Positions 59,722-64,000 of a stretch of DNA of 64,000 bases are shown piece after piece; within the stretch, counting starts at the first letter, position 1, and the number at the start of each line of letters is the position of its first letter. Origin of the DNA: UBA2233 sp002347965 [NCBI: Nitrospirae bacterium UBA2233] (lineage in GTDB: Bacteria; UBA2233); NCBI GenBank assembly GCA_002347965.1, contig DDYN01000013.1, positions 32,001-96,000 of the forward strand, given 5' to 3'. The notes below the pieces were generated by a model. The model was not told the origin of the DNA. It saw only the letters and a list, made by a program, of their open reading frames with translations, and made no database searches. Made by a program: the position numbers and the translations under genes.

Positions 59722-60201
59722 TCAGTTGCTAAAAAAATAGCTCATTGCCACGGCGATCGCATCTGTATCGTCAAAAACCCCCTCTTTTTTCACGACGTCT
59801 TTGGCTTCATCGACGTACGCGCTAACCCATCGTTCCACTTGACCCTTGTTTGCTCCGCCGTACCCGATGAGAACGCTTCGGACTTTTTTTGGAGAGATTT
59901 CCAAAACTTCCAGTCTCTTTTGACCGGCGATGAGCTGGAACACGGCCGCAACCGCGCCGAGGCGCATGGCTGTTCTTGCGTTTTTATGAATAAAAGGCGC
60001 TTCGATACACACAGCGTCAGGCTGGTATGACTCCGTTATGCCCGTAAAATACTCGTAAATTAAAGCAAGCTTTTGGGAGAACCCGGCTTTCCTCGGGAGC
60101 TTGAACACCCCCGCCTCCAAGGCCAAAAAGCTGTCTCCTTGTCCGCTAACAATGCCATAGCCAAGCTGGTAGAGGCCTGGATCCACCCCCAAAACAATCA
60201 T
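59722..60201 (-). CDS. ruvC: Crossover junction endodeoxyribonuclease RuvC
   Basis: 159 residues, the usual length. The catalytic acidic residues appear in [15 protein letters not shown] (Asp), [18 protein letters not shown] (Glu) and [11 protein letters not shown] (two Asp). It cuts Holliday junctions and works with RuvA/RuvB, found at 37-39 kb. The ATG start overlaps the yebC stop as ATGA. The 160 bases between its stop and the PAS-STAS gene are non-coding. Confidence 0.95.
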   Translation of the reverse strand: MIVLGVDPGLYQLGYGIVSGQGDSFLALEAGVFKLPRKAGFSQKLALIYEYFTGITESYQPDAVCIEAPFIHKNARTAMRLGAVAAVFQLIAGQKRLEVLEISPKKVRSVLIGYGGANKGQVERWVSAYVDEAKDVVKKEGVFDDTDAIAVAMSYFFSN

Positions 60202-60953
60202 GCAACGTACTTTTGAAGCTCCTGGGGGTCGATATCAAAGTTGGCGTAAGCGTTTTGGACGTCGTCAAGCTCGTCGAGCGCATCCATTAGTTTCAACATT
60301 TGCGCCGCATCTTTGCCCTCTAGGCGAATGCTAGTCTTGGGAACGCCCGCCAACATCGCGCTTTCCACGCGAAAACCCGCCTCTTCGAGCTTGCGCCTCG
60401 CCTCCTCCAGCCGAAAGGGCTCTACGTGAACCTCCCAGGTATCATCCGAGGGGTTTTTCTGCGTATCTATGGCATCCACGGCTAGCGCCGCCTCCATAAG
60501 GAGGTCCTCCTCGACGTTCCCTCCTTCAAGGACAAGAATCCCTCGCTTTTCAAACAGCCAACTGACACTTCCCGTCTCGCCCAATTTGCCGCCATGCTTA
60601 GAAAAGGCCCTCCGGACGTCCGAGACGGTCCTGTTCTTGTTGTCGGTAACGCTTTCTACCACCACCGCGACCCCACATGGGCCGTAACCTTCGTAGATGA
60701 TTTCTTCGTAGGTTACCCCATCAAGCTCGCCTGTTCCTCGCTTGATCGCCCGTTCGATATTGTCCTTGGGCATGTTTTGGGCTTTCGCCTCTTCCACGGC
60801 CGCCCTCAGTCTCGGGTTGCCGCCGGGGTCTCCGCCGCCAAGACGCGCCGAAACGGTGATTTCTTTAATGAGGCGCGTAAACACCTTGCCCCTCTTTTCG
60901 TCCTGGAGGCCCTTTTTCCGTTTGATTTGGCTCCATTTCGAATGCCCTGACAT
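60198..60953 (-). CDS. yebC: YebC/PmpR family transcriptional regulator
   Basis: 251 residues. The signature [28 protein letters not shown] at the start and [20 protein letters not shown] in the middle are diagnostic. In other bacteria YebC/PmpR affects ruvC or quorum genes or helps translation of hard peptide stretches. yebC next to ruvC is a classic neighbour pair. GAGGAGCG precedes the ATG. Confidence 0.95.
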   Translation of the reverse strand: MSGHSKWSQIKRKKGLQDEKRGKVFTRLIKEITVSARLGGGDPGGNPRLRAAVEEAKAQNMPKDNIERAIKRGTGELDGVTYEEIIYEGYGPCGVAVVVESVTDNKNRTVSDVRRAFSKHGGKLGETGSVSWLFEKRGILVLEGGNVEEDLLMEAALAVDAIDTQKNPSDDTWEVHVEPFRLEEARRKLEEAGFRVESAMLAGVPKTSIRLEGKDAAQMLKLMDALDELDDVQNAYANFDIDPQELQKYVA

Positions 60954-60965
60954 CGCTCCTCCTGC

Positions 60966-62081
60966 CTACTGGCACCCTTTTTCTTTTATCGATCCTTGCA
61001 AAAATGCTTCCAGCTTGCCCCTTGCCTCTTTTTCATCCATTTGAACCGGCGGACGTTTCATAAAGTATGCACAGGCAGGGTACAACGGCCCGCTTTGCCC
61101 TCTCTCGCGCGCAAGCTTCAAGAAGCGGATCGCGTCGACAATCACACCTCCCGAATTCGGGGAATCCTCCACGCTCAGCCGGAGTTCCAGCTCGATCGGC
61201 GCCCCTAAGAATCCTTCCGCCTCGATTCTCAAAAAGCACACCTTATTGTCCCTTTGCCAAGGCACGTAATCCGAAGGTCCGATATGGACGTTCCTTGATT
61301 CGATTTCTCCCTCTATCGTCGACACTACGGCTTCCGTCTTCGAAATTTTCTTGAATTTTAGGCGCGTACGGTCTAGCATGTTCATAAAATCCGTATTCCC
61401 GCCAACGTTCAGCTGATAGGTTCGCCTGATCTTCGCACCTCGCTCCCCTAGCAGTGCCGACAACGCCCGATGAACAATTGTCGCTCCCACCTGAGACTTC
61501 ACGTCATCCCCGATAATCGGAATGCCAGCCCGGTCAAAACGATTATACCACTCCGGGTCCGAGACGACGAACGAGGGGATGCAGTTGATTAAGCTCACAC
61601 CCGTTTTGAGGCATTGACTGGCATAGTACCTCGTGGCCTGGTCCGCACCGACGGGAAGGTAGGAGATGAGGATTTCTACATCCTTCTCTTGGAGAACCTT
61701 TCCCACGTCAACCGGCTCTAAGTCGGCGACCAAAAACCTCTCGTCTTCCGGATAGGCATCCATGAGTGGAGAATATCCGTCGAACATGGGCCCCATGAAT
61801 ACTTCAGCTTGGCAGAACGCAAGGTTGTCAAAAAACATGGTCGTACAATTTGGCTTTGCCTTGGCTGCTTCTCCTAGGGGTTTTCCGACCTTCCTGACGT
61901 CGATGTCAAAGGCGCAGACAACCTCGATGTCTCCAGGCGTAAGCCCGCCGATGTCGTAATGCATGAGACCAACCTGGTTCCCGTGCGTCCCTTGTGCCCG
62001 GTAATAGGATATTCCTTGAAGAAGGCTCAAGGCGCAATTTCCGACACCAGCGATGGCCACACGAACCTTCCTGCTTTCCAA
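60966..62081 (-). CDS. ino1: Inositol-3-phosphate synthase
   Basis: 371 residues from TTG 62081, chosen because GGAGG sits eight bases upstream; ATG 62096 is the alternative. Converts glucose 6-phosphate to myo-inositol 3-phosphate with NAD. The NAD loop AIAGVGNCALSLLQGI, GGLTPGDIEVVCAFDID, YLPVGADQATRYYA, IGDDVKSQVGATIVHR and KISKTEAVVS are typical of the short prokaryotic type (Actinobacteria, Thermotogae, Archaea). Inositol could go to phosphatidylinositol or compatible solutes; the PmtA-like gene at 4.7 kb is another hint at unusual phospholipids. Confidence 0.93.
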   Translation of the reverse strand: MESRKVRVAIAGVGNCALSLLQGISYYRAQGTHGNQVGLMHYDIGGLTPGDIEVVCAFDIDVRKVGKPLGEAAKAKPNCTTMFFDNLAFCQAEVFMGPMFDGYSPLMDAYPEDERFLVADLEPVDVGKVLQEKDVEILISYLPVGADQATRYYASQCLKTGVSLINCIPSFVVSDPEWYNRFDRAGIPIIGDDVKSQVGATIVHRALSALLGERGAKIRRTYQLNVGGNTDFMNMLDRTRLKFKKISKTEAVVSTIEGEIESRNVHIGPSDYVPWQRDNKVCFLRIEAEGFLGAPIELELRLSVEDSPNSGGVIVDAIRFLKLARERGQSGPLYPACAYFMKRPPVQMDEKEARGKLEAFLQGSIKEKGCQ

Positions 62082-62265
62082 GACTAAATCCTCCATTCGA
62101 TCGGCAGAATAAATACAGGCATCATTGCAATAAAAGCAAGGACATTATAGCGTAAAAGAAAGGGAATGGACAACCGAGTGCATTCCTTTGCATGCCGCTG
62201 TATAACTGGTTTTCTTTTTTATACAATAACCCTCCATACATCAATGCCCAGCCGGAAGGAAAGTC

Positions 62266-62867
62266 ATGGTAGCAATCGTAGCCTTCCTTGATTTGGAAAC
62301 CGCAGGGTTAACCCTTCTTGCTCCGTCCTCTCCGCCTCTTCGGTGCTCATAGAGGTTTCTACCGCAGGAGAGCTGACGAAAAAAGGGGTTTTCAACCGCT
62401 ATTACTATTCCGAAGAGGGGACGAACCGCGCCGCACAGATAAACGGGCTTAGCTTTGAAGAAATTTCCAAGCATCGCGACAAGGCGACTTATCCGGGATA
62501 TTTCAAAGACGATGCCGAATCTTTACGAAACTTCCTAGAGGCTGCGGGGCTGTTCATAGCCCACAATTTGCGTTTTGATGCTTCATTTTTACCATTCAAG
62601 CTTAGCCCTGGGCTTTGTACCATGCGTTTTCACAGCGATCTCGCAAGAATTACGGGTAGTCGTCGGTTTGGGCCTAGCCTAGAGAGGCTTGCCAGGCATT
62701 ACGGGGTCAAATTAGACCTTTCCAGGAGGCACACAAGCCTATACGACGTAGAGCTGCTCGTTCGTATTTTTGAACGCATGCTAAAATTGCGAGAAACGAA
62801 GCCCAGTTTGCGCCAGGCTTTCCAGGGGGCTTTTGGGCAAGCATTCCAAGGCGCCTTTGGCCCTTAG
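62266..62867 (+). pseudogene. DnaQ-like 3'-5' exonuclease broken by a frameshift
   Basis: ATG 62266 (GGAAGGAAAG just upstream) opens a frame with VAFLDLETAG, the Exo I motif with both catalytic acids. About 15 codons in, the frame goes on to a stop near 62350, while the rest of the domain resumes in another phase from about 62310 (NPSCSVLSASSVLIEVSTAG, then INGLSFEEISKH, LFIAHNLRFDASFL as Exo II, HTSLYDVELLVRIFERML as Exo III). Adding one base in the run TTAACCC near 62309-62313 joins both parts. The C-terminus repeats FQGAFG twice. Either a real frameshift or a sequencing error; no classical slippery site is seen. Confidence 0.8.
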
Positions 62868-62892
62868 AGTACGATTCTTAGGGTCTAAGGGC
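62860..62892 (+). terminator. Possible terminator hairpin after the exonuclease
   Basis: GCCCTTAGA and TCTAAGGGC, 9-base perfect arms around a 15-base loop, starting at the stop of the exonuclease gene. There is no T-run directly after, so it is a weak terminator at best. Confidence 0.4.
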
Positions 62893-62964
62893 TTAGAAAG
62901 AGAACAAAGCGCCCTCAAGGTGGATTCTTTTTAAACTATTTTGCCTAGAATCAAAGGAGGCTCC

Positions 62965-63858
62965 ATGAACAATTCTATACCCGTAACCGAACTACCCATA
63001 AAAGAGCTCGCCGGGTTCGAAAGTTTCACGGTCCCCCAGATCATCGAACGGATTCACCAAGAAAACGCCTTAGCATGCGAGGCCGTCGGCCGTGCCCTCC
63101 CTGCTATCGCAAAAGCTCTCGAGGGGGCGTTCGTTCAGATGAAGGCAGGAGGAAAGCTCGTCTATGCCGGCGCGGGAACATCCGGCAGGCTTGGCGTAAT
63201 GGATGCGGCAGAACTGCCCGTTACGTTTGGAATACCCGAAAATAGGGCCAGAGCCGTCCTGGCGGGGGGGGCTGAGGCGTTCTGTCACGCTATCGAAGGC
63301 GCCGAGGACAACGAGGAGGCCGGTAGGCATGCCATTCTTCAAGAACAAGTGGGGCCCAGCGATTTGGCCGTAGGTATAAGCGCTTCGGGCAACACACCGT
63401 TTGTCGTAGGAGCGATACATCAAGCAAAGGAGGCAGGAGCGAAAACGATTGGCCTTTGTTGCAACCCGTCGGGGAAGATTCTTACGCTCACGGACGTACC
63501 GATACTTCTTGAGACGGGCCAGGAGGTTTTGGCCGGGTCTACACGGATGAAGGCAGCCACGGCGCAAAAAATGGCCCTCACCATGTTCTCGACCACGTTG
63601 ATGCTTAAATTAGGCTACGCGTTTGGCCCCTACATGGTAGGGATGAGGACTCACAACGCAAAGTTAAAGATGAGGGCAGTGCGCATTCTATCCGAGGTTG
63701 CCGCTCTAAAAACGGCCAATGCCGAAGAGGTGTTAAAACAAGCAGGTTGGGACCTAAAAGTAGCCCTCGTGATGGCCAAGAAGGGCGTAAGCCAGGATGA
63801 TGCCAAGAGTATGCTCGAAAGTACACACGGGGACTTAACGCAAATTCTTAAGGGTTAA
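62965..63858 (+). CDS. murQ: N-acetylmuramic acid 6-phosphate etherase
   Basis: 297 residues from ATG 62965, with AAAGGAGG upstream. It cuts the lactyl ether of MurNAc-6-phosphate to GlcNAc-6-phosphate in wall recycling. The SIS fold motif AGAGTSGRLGVMDAAELPVTF, the signature GGAEAFCHAIEGAEDN with its catalytic Glu, GISASGNTPFVVGA and STRMKAATAQKM are complete. A C-terminal helix domain resembles the UBA-like end of this family. With mpl and the GlcNAc-kinase-like gene, it gives a peptidoglycan recycling set. Confidence 0.95.
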   Translation: MNNSIPVTELPIKELAGFESFTVPQIIERIHQENALACEAVGRALPAIAKALEGAFVQMKAGGKLVYAGAGTSGRLGVMDAAELPVTFGIPENRARAVLAGGAEAFCHAIEGAEDNEEAGRHAILQEQVGPSDLAVGISASGNTPFVVGAIHQAKEAGAKTIGLCCNPSGKILTLTDVPILLETGQEVLAGSTRMKAATAQKMALTMFSTTLMLKLGYAFGPYMVGMRTHNAKLKMRAVRILSEVAALKTANAEEVLKQAGWDLKVALVMAKKGVSQDDAKSMLESTHGDLTQILKG

Positions 63859-63975
63859 CGCATCAACGACGATAATGGAACGTTCAAGCACCATAGCCAA
63901 GGGAAGGTAGAAGACGTTGCCCCTACAGTGAAGCGGGCCGAAATATACGCAGAAAGACTGTAAAAATAAAGAAAG

Positions 63976-64000
63976 GATCTCCCGGCGACGTCCTACTCTC
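63976..64000 (-). rRNA. rrf: 5S rRNA, 3' end (continues beyond the window)
   Basis: On the minus strand the window's last bases read GAGAGTAGGACGTCGCCGG, the conserved 3' part of bacterial 5S rRNA (helix IV/V region and 3' end pairing with the missing 5' end). The rest of the gene lies outside the window, so an rRNA operon is likely to be upstream on the minus strand. The exact 3' end is uncertain by a few bases. Confidence 0.85.

Noticed and set aside
62266-62350. Programmed -1 frameshift in the exonuclease gene
   Set aside because: The switch site TTAACCC does not form a classical slippery heptamer and no downstream stem is evident.
1-64000. CRISPR array, insertion sequence or prophage
   Set aside because: No regularly spaced direct repeats, transposase motifs or phage structural genes were seen on either strand.

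Overview
The window looks like the chromosome of a diderm (Gram-negative) bacterium. It carries LpxC and LptF/LptG for lipopolysaccharide, an OmpA-type lipoprotein, a porin, ExbD and MurJ. Base composition is moderately GC-rich, GTG and TTG starts are common, and genes are tightly packed with many 4-base overlaps. NtrY/NtrX-type regulators, a PyrK/PyrD-1B pair, Rieske/cytochrome b complexes and many multihaem c-type cytochromes suggest an anaerobic or facultative respirer, of the kind found among deltaproteobacterial, Nitrospirota-like or related deep lineages. I cannot name the taxon from sequence alone. No transposon, prophage or CRISPR array is visible.

Region 1 to 13 kb is mostly housekeeping on the minus strand after two small secreted proteins. 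It holds tRNA-Phe, pyrK-pyrD, a RimI-like acetyltransferase, trpF, a PmtA-like methyltransferase, a phosphohexomutase, an aldo/keto reductase, tRNA-Glu, exbD, a thioredoxin-like protein, corC, pgeF, rluD and ribF. Region 13 to 40 kb holds lptF-lptG, a 2-hydroxyacid dehydrogenase, ahcY, SPFH and OmpA lipoproteins, an ACT-domain malic enzyme, galU, a cation diffusion facilitator, a GlcNAc-kinase-like ATPase, ppsR, mpl, two M30-like zinc metalloproteases, murJ, ntrX-ntrY, lpxC, ruvB-ruvA and a membrane protein.

Region 40 to 58.5 kb is the most unusual part: two divergent operons facing away from an AT-rich control region near 49.4-49.6 kb. The leftward operon runs two tiny peptides, a tandem rhodanese, a Psr/Phs-type molybdopterin oxidoreductase, its iron-sulfur subunit, a cytochrome b anchor, a trihaem cytochrome, a Rieske protein, a split cytochrome b (two genes) and a nonahaem cytochrome. 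The rightward operon runs a membrane-anchored rhodanese, a porin, a 74-residue protein, 12-haem and 10-haem cytochromes, a second Rieske/split cytochrome b set, a tetrahaem cytochrome and a secreted protein. The two halves are partly paralogous. My reading is a dedicated sulfane-sulfur (polysulfide or thiosulfate) respiratory system linking a molybdoenzyme to two Rieske/b quinol complexes and periplasmic or outer-membrane haem proteins. The tandem rhodanese has an in-frame UGA inside its active-site loop, followed by a perfect stem-loop at a distance suited to a bacterial SECIS, so it is a candidate selenoprotein.

Region 58.6 to 64 kb holds a PAS-STAS protein, ruvC, yebC, inositol-phosphate synthase, a frameshifted DnaQ-like exonuclease, murQ and the 3' end of a 5S rRNA.
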